A stretch of DNA of 58,390 nucleotides. Source: Limimaricola cinnabarinus LL-001 (GTDB lineage: Bacteria > Pseudomonadota > Alphaproteobacteria > Rhodobacterales > Rhodobacteraceae). The notes under the pieces were generated by a model. The model was not told the origin of the DNA. It did no database searches and saw only the letters and a list, made by a program, of their open reading frames with translations. Shown one piece after another: positions 49,111-58,390 of the stretch (the stretch's first letter is position 1; each line of letters begins with the position of its first letter). The DNA lies in NCBI RefSeq assembly GCF_000466965.1, contig NZ_BATB01000014.1:1-58390 (forward strand). Direction: 5' to 3'. Made by a program: the position numbers and the translations under genes.

Positions 49111-51676
49111 CCGACCACCACATTCCCGCAGGCGATCTGATGCCCGAGGGGATCTATCCGCCGACCGAAGAGATGCTGAACGAGCCGGTGCCCGAAGAGG
49201 TACAGGAGCGGCAGAAGGAAAACTTGCGAAAGGTCTGGAAGACGCCCGAGGGCTGGCGTTACTGGACGGCGGTCAACAACTCCGAAGTGGGGGTGTGGTA
49301 CACCATGACCGCCTTCACCTTCATGCTGATCGCGGGCGTGATGGCGCTTTTGATGCGGTTGCAGCTTTGGGTGCCCGAGAACGATCTGATCTCGGCCGAC
49401 ATGTTCAACCAACTCTTCACGATGCACGGCTCGGCGATGATGTTCCTCTTCGCGGTGCCGATGTTCGAAGCGATCTCGATCCTGATTCTGCCCGCTTTCC
49501 TGGGCGCGCGCGACATGCCGTTCCCGCGGCTCTCGGCCTATGGCTACTGGGCCTTCCTGATCGGCGGTATCTTCGTGATCGGCTCGATCCTGTTTTCGGC
49601 CGCGCCCAAGGCGGGCTGGTTCATGTATCCGCCGCTGGCCACGATCGAGCTTGGCATCGGCTCCGACATCTGGCTTCTGGGTCTGTCGTTCATCGAGGTG
49701 GCCTCGATCGCCGCCGCAGTGGAGTTGATCGTCGGCGCACTGAAATGCCGACCGCCCGGCATGCGTGTCAACGTCATGCCGCTCTATGCGTGGTACGTGC
49801 TGGTGGTCGGCGGCATGATCCTCTTCGCCTTCCCGCCGCTGATCGCGGGCGATTTCCTGTTCGAGTTGGAGCGCTCTTTCGACTGGCCTTTCTTCGATCA
49901 CACGCGCGGCGGCGACCCGATGCTGTGGCAGCACCTGTTCTGGATTTTCGGCCATCCGGAGGTCTACATCATCTTCCTGCCCTCCATCGCCATCGCGGCG
50001 ATGATCGTGCCCACGGTCGCGCGGCGACCGATCCTTGGCTATTCGTGGATCGTGCTGTCGGCGGTGGGGACGGGGTTCCTGAGCTTCGGGCTCTGGGTGC
50101 ACCACATGTTCACCACCGGCCTGCCGAATATCAGCCTCGGTTTCTTCTCGGCCGCCTCCGAAGCCGTCGTCATCCCCACCGGGATCCAGCTTTTCGCCTT
50201 TGTCGCCACGCTGATCGCGGGGCGGGTGAAGATGACGCTGCCTATGCTGTGGATCGCGGGGGCGCTGGCGATCTTCACCGCCGGTGGCCTGACCGGCGTG
50301 ATGGTCGCCGTCGCGCCCTTCGACTGGCAGGTGCACGACACCTACTTCATCGTGGCGCACCTGCATTACACGCTGTTCGGCGGCATGGTGTTTCCGGTGA
50401 TCGCGGGGGTCTATTACTTCTTCCCGTTCTTCCGGAAAAAGATGCTGTCCGAGAAGCTCGGGCGCTGGGCCTTCTGGCTGATCTTCACCGGCTTCAACAT
50501 CACCTTCCTGCCCATGCACCTCACCGGGCTTCTGGGGATGCCGCGCCGGGTCTACACCTACCCGCAGGGGCTCGGCATCGACTGGCTCAACCAGATCTCG
50601 ACCGTGGGGTCGTTCATCGTCGCCGCGGGCTTCGCGGTCTTCGCATGGGACATTGTGCGCCCCAAGAAGGACCAGCCGCAGATCGAGCGTAACCCGTGGG
50701 GCGGCGGCACGTTGGAGTGGAGCCACGAGGTCCCCGAGACAAAGTGGGGCGTCCGCTCGATCCCGCACATCACCTCGCGCTACCCGCTCTGGGACCAGCC
50801 CAAGCTCGTGGAGCGCATGGATGCCGGGCGCTACTACCTTCCCGATGCCGAGGAGGGCCTGCGCGAGACCATCGTGACCAGCGTGATCGACGCGCGGCCC
50901 ATTCAGGTGCAGCGGGTCACGGGACCGGCCTATGTCACCATCTGGGCCGCAGTCTTCACCGGCGGCGCCTTCATCCTTCCGACCTTCCACATCTATGGTC
51001 CGGCCATCGTCTCGGCGGCCTTCGCGGTGGTCTGCATCCTCTACTGGCTCTGGACCTCGACCGCGCGGCCGCCCGAGAAGGACATGAAGGATGTCGGCCT
51101 CGGCCTGAGCCTGCGACCTATGCGGCGGGCCCGCAGGCGGTGGGCTGGTGGGCGGTCTGGATCACCATGCTGGGCGATTCCACGGCCTTTGCAAGCCTCG
51201 TCTTCGGCGTGTTCTTCTACTGGACCTCGAACACCGCCTTCCCGCCGCCGGGGGCCGAGCATGCGAGCGGTTATCTCGTGGCGCTGGCCACGGCGGCCTT
51301 CGCGGCGTCATGGGCGCTGACGCGCGGCGCGCGGAGCCTCAACCGGGCCGGGCGCGTCGGGCTGGCGCGCGGCGCTCTGGCGCTGGCGCCTGTGCTGACG
51401 CTGGCGGGGATGGGCGGCTTCGTGCTGTCGGTCATGGATCTCGATCCGACGGCGCATGTCTATCCGGCGATGATGTGGGCGCTGATGGTCTGGGTCGTGG
51501 CGCATGGGCTTCTTGCCACGATCATGCAGCTCTACTGCCTCGCCGGGTCGCTCTTCGGCAAGCTCACCCCGCGCTACGACGCGGATCTGTGGAACGTCAC
51601 GCTGTTCTGGCACTTCATGGGCCTCACCGCGTTGGTGACCGGCGCGATGATGGGCCTCGTGCCCCGGTTGATGTGA
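49107..51676 (+). CDS. ctaD: Fused cytochrome c oxidase subunits I and III, frame broken near 51114
   Basis: The catalytic haem-copper subunit with subunit III fused to its C-terminus. Subunit I contains LFTMHGSAMMFLF, WIFGHPEVYIIFLPSIAI (CuB His and cross-linked Tyr), VHHMFTTG and HDTYFIVAHLHYTLFGG. After VGLGLSL a missing C near 51114 shifts the frame; the next part (PTYAAGPQAVGWWAVWITML, DSTAFASLVFGVFFYW, LFWHFMGLTALVTGAMMG) is the subunit III region. Restored length is about 856 residues. Such I-III fusions are known in caa3 oxidases. Translation is coupled to ctaC. Confidence 0.9.
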
Positions 51677-51686
51677 GGAGGGCGGC

Positions 51687-52109
51687 ATGAGCAGCAACCA
51701 CCACGACCGGCCATCGCACTCGCGGCAGGACGAGCACGAGTTCGGCGAGGAGCGCGAGAGCCTATGGCGCATCGCCTTCGCGCCGACCATCTGGGCGTTC
51801 CATTTCGCGATCAGCTATGCCGCCGTCTCGGTCTATTGCTTCAAGTTCGAACCCGTGGCCTCGATGGGTGTTCTGCGCGCGGGGCTGATCGCGATGACGC
51901 TGGCGATGCTCGCCGCGATCGCGTGGATCGGCTGGCGCGCCTATCTGCGCTGGGATGTGCGCGGCACCGGTGAATTTTCGAACCCCGAGGGCAGCGCCGA
52001 GGACCGGCACCAGTTCCTCGGCCATGCGGGCTTTCTGCTGGCGGTCGTGTCGTTCATCGGCGTCGTCTACGACACGCTGCCACTGATCGTGCTGGGAACC
52101 TGCCGGTGA
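51687..52109 (+). CDS. Small membrane protein of the caa3 oxidase operon
   Basis: A 140-residue protein with a His/Asp/Glu-rich soluble head (about 1-25) and three hydrophobic helices: IAFAPTIWAFHFAISYAAVS, GLIAMTLAMLAAIAWIGWRA and AGFLLAVVSFIGVVYDTLPL. I do not recognise the family. Its position directly after the subunit I/III fusion, ten bases away with a GAGGAGG ribosome-binding site, suggests an accessory or subunit IV-like part of the oxidase. Its stop overlaps the ctaG start as ATGA. Confidence 0.75.
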   Translation: MSSNHHDRPSHSRQDEHEFGEERESLWRIAFAPTIWAFHFAISYAAVSVYCFKFEPVASMGVLRAGLIAMTLAMLAAIAWIGWRAYLRWDVRGTGEFSNPEGSAEDRHQFLGHAGFLLAVVSFIGVVYDTLPLIVLGTCR

Positions 52110-52685
52110 AGCCGGTGCCGCTGATCCTCGGGACCGGGCTGCTGGCGGCGATCTGGGTCGCGCCGCTGTCGATGTGGCTCGGCTCGGCCTTCGCGGGGCA
52201 TATGTTGCGGCACATGACCATCGTGGCGCTGGCAGCACCGCTTCTGGTCATCGGCTGGCCCGCGCTGGGTCGGGCCATGGCACTGGGTCCGCTCGCCGCC
52301 GCAGCTCTCGAATTCGCGGTGGTCTGGGCGTGGCATTTGCCGCGCGCGCATGGGCTGGCCTATGGCGCGGGGGGGTGGTTCGTGGCCGAGCAGGCGAGCT
52401 TCCTGCTCGCGGGGCTGCTGGTCTGGTCGGGCTGCCTGCGCGCGGGCCATCCGCTCGCCGGGGCGGGGGGGCTTTTGCTCACATCGATGCACATGACGCT
52501 TCTGGGCGCGCTCTTGATCCTCGCGCCGCGCGATCTCTATGCGGCGTGGTGCGGGTTGATGCCGAACCTGTCGGGCCAGCAGGCTGGGCGGGATGATCAT
52601 GCTCGGCATCGGCACGCCGGTCTATCTCGTGGCGGGGCTGTGGCTCACCTCCCGCGCGGTGAAGGAAAAGGAGGCCGCGGCATGA
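52106..52685 (+). CDS. ctaG: caa3_CtaG-type oxidase assembly protein, frame broken near 52583
   Basis: A membrane protein of the CtaG family that assists caa3 oxidase assembly. Helices are LILGTGLLAAIWVAPLSMWL, MTIVALAAPLLVIGWPAL, AAALEFAVVWAWHLP, LLLTSMHMTLLGALLILAP and a last one split by the frame change. The family histidines are in HMLRHM and WAWHLPRAH. After NLSGQQ an extra G near 52583 shifts the frame; the correct continuation is LGGMIMLGIGTPVYLVAGLW, ending EKEAAA at 52685. With the G removed there are 192 residues. Without this correction it appears fused to the next gene, which is not real. Confidence 0.82.
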
Positions 52686-53832
52686 AGCAGCGGACGAGAA
52701 CGGTTCTTTACACGCTGGGCGCGCTCGCCGTGGCGGGGGCGGTGGCGGGCGGCGCCACCATCGCCTTCGGGCTCTACAACGTGTCGGCGCGGGCGGGGCA
52801 CCTGCCGCCCACCTACTGGGCGCTGCACACGACCTATCGCAATGCGGTCGATCTCTATTCCGGCGCCCCCGAGACGCCCGCCCCGAACCTTGACGACCCG
52901 GCGCTGATCGAACTGGGTGCGCGGCATTTCGAGACGGCCTGCGCCATGTGTCATGCGGTGCCGGGGCGCGAGCGCACGGCCACCATGCGCGGCATGAACC
53001 CCGAGCCGCCGCACATCACCGAGGCCGTGGGCACATGGAGCCAGGAGGAGCTGCACTGGATCGTCTACGAGGGCGTGAAGATGTCCGGCATGCCGCAATG
53101 GCCCTCATCGCGCGAGGATGACGTCTGGGCCGCCGTGGCCTATCTGCGCGCGATCCAGAACGGCGCCATCACGCCCGGGCGGCAGGCCGAGATCACCGCG
53201 CGCGAGGCGCTGGACGCCCCCGAAGGTGCGGGGTGGTGCGCGGGCTGCCATGGGGAAACGGAGGCGCATGTGCCCCGGCTCGACATCTTCGAGGCCGATT
53301 ACATCGAGGCTGCCCTCATCGCCTACCGCGAGGGGCGGCGCGAAAGCGGCATCATGCAGCACGCGGCCTCGGAGATGTCGCCCGATGAATTGCGCGCGCT
53401 GGCCGAATGGTTCGCCGGGCACGAGGCGGAGCCGAAGACAACCGGTGCCGCCGCGCCCGAGACGCTGACGCTCGGCGAAGAGCTGGCGCGCGCGGCAGCG
53501 ACGACGTGCCGGCCTGCACCGCCTGCCATGGGCCGGGGCCGCGCGATCTCGCGGGTTTCGGCGGCGAGGATCTGGAGGGGAGGTTCCCGCCGCTGGCCGG
53601 GCAGGACGAGGCCTATCTCATCACGCAGCTGCGGCTCTGGCGCGACGGGGTGCGCGGTGGGACCGAGGCTTACAATCTGATGCGCGTCGCGGCGCAGGAA
53701 CTGGAGGAGGAGGAAATCGAGGCGCTGGCCGCGTGGTATGCCGCGCTCGACCCCGAGACCGGGGAGATCGCCGGGGCCGGCGAGGCTCCGCGCCGCCGGA
53801 TCAACCCGATGCGCCTGTCCGCCGACCACTGA
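52682..53832 (+). CDS. Membrane-anchored tri-haem cytochrome c, frame broken near 53492
   Basis: An N-terminal signal anchor (LYTLGALAVAGAVAGGATIAF) is followed by three c-type haem sites, CAMCH, CAGCH and CTACH. Possible axial methionines are in VKMSGMPQWP, EMSPDEL and YNLMRVAA. One missing base near 53492 shifts the frame between GEELARA and GSDDVPACTACHGPGPRDLAG. Restored length is 383 residues. The start ATGA overlaps the ctaG stop. Position in the oxidase operon suggests electron delivery to the caa3 complex, or a role like an alternative subunit; the family name is not clear. Confidence 0.85.
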
Positions 53833-53951
53833 AACCTTTCGATGTTGCAAGGGACTGACATATTGGTGTGTTGCGCCATCACCGCCGCAAGGGCAAACCC
53901 CGGGCAGGGAGACCGGGCGGCACGACCCGGCGGCATCGACGGGAGAACGGC

Positions 53952-55168
53952 ATGAAGCGGATGATGGCAGGGCTTGGCGGCGCGCTGATCCTCGCGGGCG
54001 GAATGGCCCATGCGCAGGAGGGCGATGCGCTGCTCGAAATGAGCTGGGACGAGATCGTCGAGACGGCGCGCGGCGGCGAGGTCAACGTCTTCATGTGGGG
54101 CGGGGCCGACAACATCAACGCCTATGTCTCGGACTACATCGGCGCCTGCTCGAAGACGAGTACGACATCACGCTCAACCGTGTGCCTCTCTCCGACACCG
54201 CCGAGGCGGTGAACATCGTTCTGGGCGAGGTCGAGGCGGGCGCGACGACGGGCGCGGTCGACATGATCTGGATCAACGGCGAGAATTTCCGCACCATGAA
54301 GCAGGGCGACCTGGCCTGGTGCGGCTATGTCGAGAAGCTGCCCAATGCGGAACTTGTCAACTTCGACAACCCCGCCATCGCCAATGATTTCGGCACGCCT
54401 GTAGAGGGCTGCGAGGTGCCGTGGAGCCGGGTGCAGTTCGCCTTTGCCCACGACACCGCGCGCACCGACGCGCCGCCACGCTCGATCCCCGAACTGCTCG
54501 ACTGGATCGCGGCCAATCCGGGCCGGTTCACCTATCCCGCGCCGCCCGATTTCACCGGCGCGGCCTTCGTGCGCCACGTCTTCACCCATGTGGCGGGCGG
54601 GCCGGACGCGCTGATCGGCCCCTTCGATCAGGCCAGGTTCGACGAGGTGGCCGATGAGACATGGGAGATCCTGAACGGGATCGAGCCGCATCTGTGGCGC
54701 GAGGGCACGACCTACCCGACTTCGATCACCCAGCTTCAGCAGATGTTCGCCAATCAGGAGGTGGACCTTTTCTTCACCTACGACCCGGCCGAGGTCGGCA
54801 CCGCGGTGGTGAACGGCATTTTCCCCGAAACCGCGCGCTCCTACGGGCTGCGTGACGGCACGCTGGCCAACACCAACTACATGGTGATCCCGGTCAACGC
54901 CGCAAACAAGGCCGCCGCCATGGTGACGCAGAACCTGCTGCTCTCGGGCGAGGCGCAGCTTGAAAAGGCGCAGGCCGAAGTCTGGGGTGCTGCCACGGTG
55001 ATCGAGCCGGATCGCGCGTCGGACGAGGTGCAGGCGGGCTTTGCCGCGCTTGAGCGGCATCCTTCGGTCGTGTCGATCGAGGAGTTGGGTCAGGCGGCGC
55101 TGCCGGAGCTGCAGGCCGACTGGACCTCGGCGATCGAGGATGGCTGGATCGACAACGTCGGCAATTGA
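53952..55168 (+). CDS. YnjB-like ABC transporter substrate-binding protein, frame broken near 54146
   Basis: The periplasmic binding component. A signal peptide (MMAGLGGALILAGGMAHAQ) precedes EVNVFMWGGADNINAYVSDY. One missing base near 54146 (GCCC expected) shifts to the frame with LLEDEYDITLNRVPLSD, MIWINGENFRTMKQGDLAW and PVEGCEVPWSRVQFAFAHD. Restored length is 405 residues. The pattern matches the YnjB family, whose ligand is unsettled. GGGAG lies before the ATG at 53952. Two permeases and an ATPase follow without gaps. Confidence 0.88.
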
Positions 55169-56000
55169 GGTGATCGGGCGCGGGCATCCATGGCTGTCGC
55201 TCGCGCCCGCGCTTTGCGTGATCGCGGTGCTGTTCGGCGGCGGCCTCGTGCTGGGTCTCGCGGGCTCCTTCGGCATGGGGCGCGGGGATGCCGGCCTAGA
55301 CGCGTGGATCGCCGTGCTGTCGGAGGGGCGGGTCTGGCGTTCGCTCGGGCTGTCGCTGTGGATCGCCTTCGCTTCGACCGCGCTTTCCTGTGTCATCGGG
55401 CTGGGGGCCGCGTTGCTGCTGCGCCGCCGCTTTCCGGGGCAGGGGATGGCGCGGCTGCTGTTCCAGATCAACCTCACCATCCCTCACGCCGTGGGCGCGC
55501 TGGGCATCCTGTGGCTCCTGTCGCAATCGGGTTTCCTCGCGCGGCTCTCGGCGGGCGCCGGGCTGATCGACGGCCCCGCCGGATTTCCGGCGCTGACGCA
55601 GGACCGCTTCGCCATCGGCATCATCGCCCACTACGTCTGGAAAGAGGTGCCCTTCATCGGGCTGATCCTCTTGGCCAACATGCAAAGTCTGGGCGACGAC
55701 CCCGAAAGCGCCGCGCGGAGCCTGGGGGCTTCGCCCTTCGGGGCGATGCGGCTGGTGCTGCTGCCGCTGCTGCGGCCCGCGCTGATCCGCGCCGGAGCCA
55801 TCGTCTTCGCCTTTTCCTTTGGCGCATGGGAGGTGCCGGTGCTCTTGGGTCAGAGCGCGCCGACGGCGCTGCCGGTGCTGGCCTGGCAGCGTTTCACCGA
55901 CCCCGACCTCGCCGCGCGCCCCGAGGCGATGGCGATTGCGATGCTGATCGGGCTGGTCTCGGCGGTGCTGATCCGCGCCGCCTTTGCGAGGCGGGAATGA
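55140..56000 (+). CDS. ABC transporter permease (YnjC N-half-like)
   Basis: An inner-membrane permease of about 286 residues with six helices and the EAA loop NMQSLGDDPESAARSLGASPFGA that contacts the ATPase. Start is uncertain: ATG 55140 overlaps the preceding gene by 29 bases and has GAGG adjacent, while GTG 55170 would abut it. Corresponds to the first half of the fused E. coli YnjC; here the two halves are separate genes. Stop overlaps the next start as ATGA. Confidence 0.86.
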   Translation: MAGSTTSAIEVIGRGHPWLSLAPALCVIAVLFGGGLVLGLAGSFGMGRGDAGLDAWIAVLSEGRVWRSLGLSLWIAFASTALSCVIGLGAALLLRRRFPGQGMARLLFQINLTIPHAVGALGILWLLSQSGFLARLSAGAGLIDGPAGFPALTQDRFAIGIIAHYVWKEVPFIGLILLANMQSLGDDPESAARSLGASPFGAMRLVLLPLLRPALIRAGAIVFAFSFGAWEVPVLLGQSAPTALPVLAWQRFTDPDLAARPEAMAIAMLIGLVSAVLIRAAFARRE

Positions 56001-56794
56001 GCACGCGGGCGCGGGTCGCGCTCGGCCTCGTGCTGATCGTGGCGCTGATCGCGCCGCTGCTGCCGCTGGCGCTGTGGTCGGTGGCACGCGGCTGGTTCTT
56101 TCCGCAGATCCTGCCCGCCAACTGGACCTTCGCACCATGGATGCAGGCCTTTGCGCCGCGCTCGGAGATCCCCGGCGCGCTCGTGTCCACGACACTGATC
56201 GCGCTGGCCGCCTCGGCGCTGGCGCTGGGCTTGGGCATCCCGGCGGGCCGGGCGCTAGGGCTCTACCGGTTTCGCGGCAAGGTGCTGGTGGAACTCGCGC
56301 TGCTCGCCCCGGTGATCGTGCCGGGCATCGCGGTTGGGCTCGGCATCCACGGCGTGTTCCTGCGGCTGGGGCTGACCAACTCCGCGCTGGGCGTGGTGCT
56401 GGTGCATCTGGTGCCGACGCTGCCTTACGTAATCTTCGTGATGTCGGGGGTTTTTGCCAATTACGACGCCGAGGCCGAGGCACAGGCGCGCAGTCTGGGT
56501 GCGCGGCCCCTGCAGGTGCTGTGGCACGTCATGCTGCCCGCCATCGCGCCCGGCATCGTCGTGGCCGGGCTCTTCGCCTTTCTCGTGTCGTGGTCGCAAT
56601 ACATCCTTACGCTGACCATCGGCGGCGGCCGGGTGGTGACGCTGCCCTTGCTGCTCTATGCGCAGGCGGGCGCGGGGCGCAACGATCAGGCCGGTGTGCT
56701 CGCGATGCTGAGCCTCGCGCCCGGCCTCGTGATCCTCGCCCTCGTGGCGCGACAGCTCACGGGGCGCGGCATGGCCATTGGAGGGACGCGGTGA
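55997..56794 (+). CDS. ABC transporter permease (YnjC C-half-like)
   Basis: A 265-residue permease with six hydrophobic helices (first VALGLVLIVALIAPLLPLAL) and the EAA loop YDAEAEAQARSLGARPLQVL. Its start ATGA overlaps the first permease, and its stop overlaps the ATPase start as GTGA. The family is the same inorganic-ion/spermidine-type permease group as the first, but the two share little sequence, as expected for a heterodimeric channel. Confidence 0.88.
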   Translation: MSTRARVALGLVLIVALIAPLLPLALWSVARGWFFPQILPANWTFAPWMQAFAPRSEIPGALVSTTLIALAASALALGLGIPAGRALGLYRFRGKVLVELALLAPVIVPGIAVGLGIHGVFLRLGLTNSALGVVLVHLVPTLPYVIFVMSGVFANYDAEAEAQARSLGARPLQVLWHVMLPAIAPGIVVAGLFAFLVSWSQYILTLTIGGGRVVTLPLLLYAQAGAGRNDQAGVLAMLSLAPGLVILALVARQLTGRGMAIGGTR

Positions 56795-57828
56795 CGCGAT
56801 TGACGCTGAACGATCTGCACCTGCGCCATCCGGGCGCGGAGCGTGCGGCGCTCGATGCGCTCTCGCTTGAGGTGGCGGACGGCGAGATGCTGGCGCTGCT
56901 CGGCCCTTCGGGCTGTGGCAAGACCACGGCGCTGCGCGTCATCGCCGGGCTGATCGCGCCCGATGCGGGCGAGGTCCGCTTCGACGGGACGTCGGTGCTG
57001 CACCTGCCGCCCGAGCGGCGCGAGGCGGTGCTGGTGTTCCAGTCGGGGCAGCTTTTCGCGCATATGGACGTGACCGCCAATGTCGGCTTCGGTCTGCGCA
57101 TGCAGCGCCGCCCGAAACGCGAGATCGCGATGCGTGTGGCCGAGGCGCTCGAACAGGTGCAGCTCGAAAGGTTGGGCCACCGTCGCCCGCACGAACTGTC
57201 GGGCGGGCAGCGGCAGCGGGTGGCGCTGGCCCGCGCGCTGGTCCTGAAGCCCGGCCTCTTGCTGCTCGACGAGCCGCTCTCCTCGCTCGACGCGCATCTG
57301 CGCGGCGAGATGCGCGCGCTGATCGGGCGGCTGCAGCGCGAGACCGGGATCACCACGCTGGTCGTCACCCATGATCAGGAGGAGGCGGCCGTGCTGGGCG
57401 ACCGGGTCGCCTTGATGCTAGGCGGGCGGATCCACCAGATCGGCACGGGTGCCGCGCTGTGGAACCGGCCCGCCGATCTGGAGGTGGCGCGCTTTTTCGG
57501 CGGCTGCAACTTCATTCCCGGTCGCTCCTCGGAAGGCGTCTTCGACTGCGCGCTGGGACGGCTCGCGCTGCCCGAGGCCGCACCCGAGGGCGAGGGCTGC
57601 CTGACGCTCCGCCCCGAGGCGATCGAGCCGGGCGAGGGCGAAAACGCGGTGACCCTGCGGGTGATCGAGACCCGCTTCGAAGGGCTGCTGACCCGGATCA
57701 CCGCCGAAGGCTCGGGGCTCCGGCTCGAGGCGCTTATGCGCGCGGGGGCCGCGCGCGGCGCCACGCCGGGGCAGGACATCCGCTGGCGGCTCCCGCGAGA
57801 GGCGCTGTGGGTTCTGCCCGGCGTCTGA
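56791..57828 (+). CDS. ABC transporter ATP-binding protein (YnjD/PotA-like)
   Basis: The cytosolic ATPase of the importer, 345 residues. Walker A is GPSGCGKTT (near residue 38), the Q-loop lies in VLVFQSGQLFAHM, signature LSGGQRQRVALARAL, Walker B LLLLDEPLSSLD and switch histidine VVTHDQEEA. A C-terminal TOBE-type regulatory part (FIPGRSSEGVFDCAL onward) makes it longer than a minimal ATPase, as in PotA-type importers. It starts with GTG at 56791, overlapping the second permease. Confidence 0.92.
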   Translation: MTRLTLNDLHLRHPGAERAALDALSLEVADGEMLALLGPSGCGKTTALRVIAGLIAPDAGEVRFDGTSVLHLPPERREAVLVFQSGQLFAHMDVTANVGFGLRMQRRPKREIAMRVAEALEQVQLERLGHRRPHELSGGQRQRVALARALVLKPGLLLLDEPLSSLDAHLRGEMRALIGRLQRETGITTLVVTHDQEEAAVLGDRVALMLGGRIHQIGTGAALWNRPADLEVARFFGGCNFIPGRSSEGVFDCALGRLALPEAAPEGEGCLTLRPEAIEPGEGENAVTLRVIETRFEGLLTRITAEGSGLRLEALMRAGAARGATPGQDIRWRLPREALWVLPGV

Positions 57829-57935
57829 ACCTTCCCGCGCGGGGCCGACACAATGTCGCACGACCACGTGAGAGCGGCGCTGGTGACGCCCTGTCCGGCG
57901 ACTGATACCCTCCTGCGATCAAAGGAGTCTGCCCC

Positions 57936-58390
57936 ATGTTCTCAGCCGAGATGATCCTCGACGCGACATTGCTGCCCGCGATGATGATCGCGCTCACGGC
58001 GGGGCTCTTGTCCTTTCTGAGCCCTTGCGTGCTGCCGATCGTGCCGCCGTACCTCGCCTATATGGGCGGCGTATCGGTCACCGATCTCTCGGCCCCCAAG
58101 AGCGACCGCAGGCGGGTGATGACGGCGGCGCTGTTTTTCGTTCTCGGCCTTTCGACGGTGTTCCTGCTTCTCGGCGTCGCCTTTTCGGCGCTGGGGCGGG
58201 CCTTTTTGCAGTTTCAGGACTGGTTCAACGTCATCGCCGGGGTCACCATCATGATCTTCGGCGCGCATTTCACCGGCGTCATTCGCATCCCCTTTCTAGA
58301 CCGCGAGGCGCGGATCTCGGGTGGCGACCGTGGCGGGTCGGCCTTCGGGGCCTATGTGCTGGGCCTCGCCTTCGCCTTCGGCTGGACGCC
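57936..58390 (+). CDS. ccdA: Cytochrome c biogenesis protein CcdA, 3' partial
   Basis: The frame runs off the right edge of the window. The visible 151 residues start FSAEMILDATLLPAMMIALT and contain the first redox-active cysteine in LLSFLSPCVLPIVPPYLAYM, with three further hydrophobic helices and a LGLAFAFGWT motif at the edge (the second Cys lies beyond). CcdA passes electrons from thioredoxin across the membrane to CcmG/CcmH. AAAGGAG at 57921 is an excellent ribosome-binding site. It fits with ccmE, ccmF and ccmH earlier in the window. Confidence 0.93.
   Translation, partial: MFSAEMILDATLLPAMMIALTAGLLSFLSPCVLPIVPPYLAYMGGVSVTDLSAPKSDRRRVMTAALFFVLGLSTVFLLLGVAFSALGRAFLQFQDWFNVIAGVTIMIFGAHFTGVIRIPFLDREARISGGDRGGSAFGAYVLGLAFAFGWT

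Noticed and set aside
49089..50990. 633-codon open frame on the minus strand
   Set aside because: It is antisense to the oxidase subunit I region with all haem-copper motifs on the plus strand.
52106..53680. Apparent fusion of CtaG with a multi-haem cytochrome c
   Set aside because: The junction reads nonsense (AGRDDHARHRH). Removing one G near 52583 gives a proper CtaG end that overlaps an independent cytochrome start as ATGA.

Overview
The window is a G+C-rich chromosomal segment of an alphaproteobacterium, most likely order Rhodobacterales (Rhodobacteraceae/Roseobacteraceae). The evidence is the close family resemblance of most proteins, the zauP-zapA pair, an alphaproteobacterial GTTC-N7-GTTC SOS box in front of lexA, the trpGDC-moaC-moeA-lexA order, an LsrB/VtlR-type LysR regulator and a GTA-type endolysin/holin pair. 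I see no transposase, CRISPR array, rRNA or integrase. One tRNA (Pro, TGG) is present.

Layout. 1-9.5 kb: end of an extensin-like protein, gap with a 47-codon membrane protein upstream, a DoxX protein, a methyltransferase, transketolase, zauP-zapA, the Grx4/BolA pair and purL. 9.5-11 kb: an intergenic stretch with two intrinsic terminators that probably holds small RNAs, next to an LsrB-like LysR gene. 11-18 kb: murI, argC, ccmE, GH108 endolysin, holin, ccmF, ccmH, an enoyl-CoA hydratase and an unrecognised protein. 19-24 kb: gltA, gltX, comEC. 24-33.5 kb: lexA with its SOS promoter, then the reverse-strand block trpG-trpD-ung-trpC-moaC-moeA, a YibQ-type protein, a second DoxX, and ppiD-trpE. 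35-40 kb: aminotransferase, gpt, fabI, pdxH, a tandem cold-shock protein, a DUF192 protein and tRNA-Pro. 40.7-45.4 kb: a remarkable NrdJ-derived protein without catalytic cysteines, ExoD and NAD+ synthase. 45.5-47.3 kb: queC-queD-queE behind a possible preQ1 riboswitch. 48-54 kb: a caa3-type oxidase operon (coxB with fused cytochrome c, a coxA-coxC fusion, a small membrane protein, ctaG, a tri-heme cytochrome c). 54-57.8 kb: a YnjBCD-like ABC importer. 57.9 kb to the end: ccdA, cut by the window edge.

Functional links. Cytochrome c maturation (ccmE, ccmF, ccmH, ccdA) serves the multi-haem caa3 module. Grx4 and BolA form an iron-sulfur pair. ZauP and ZapA focus the Z-ring. The trp genes are split into ppiD-trpE and trpGD(ung)C. 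GH108 and holin look like a lysis cassette for gene transfer agent release, placed between ccmE and ccmF.

Caution on sequence quality. At least thirteen genes, several normally essential (gltX, trpC, trpE, nadE, coxA), are broken by single-base indels, often in short homopolymers, and would be intact if one base (two in coxB) were restored. I treat these as probable consensus errors, give the full span of each gene and state where the frame changes. All family assignments come from reading the translations; no database search was run.
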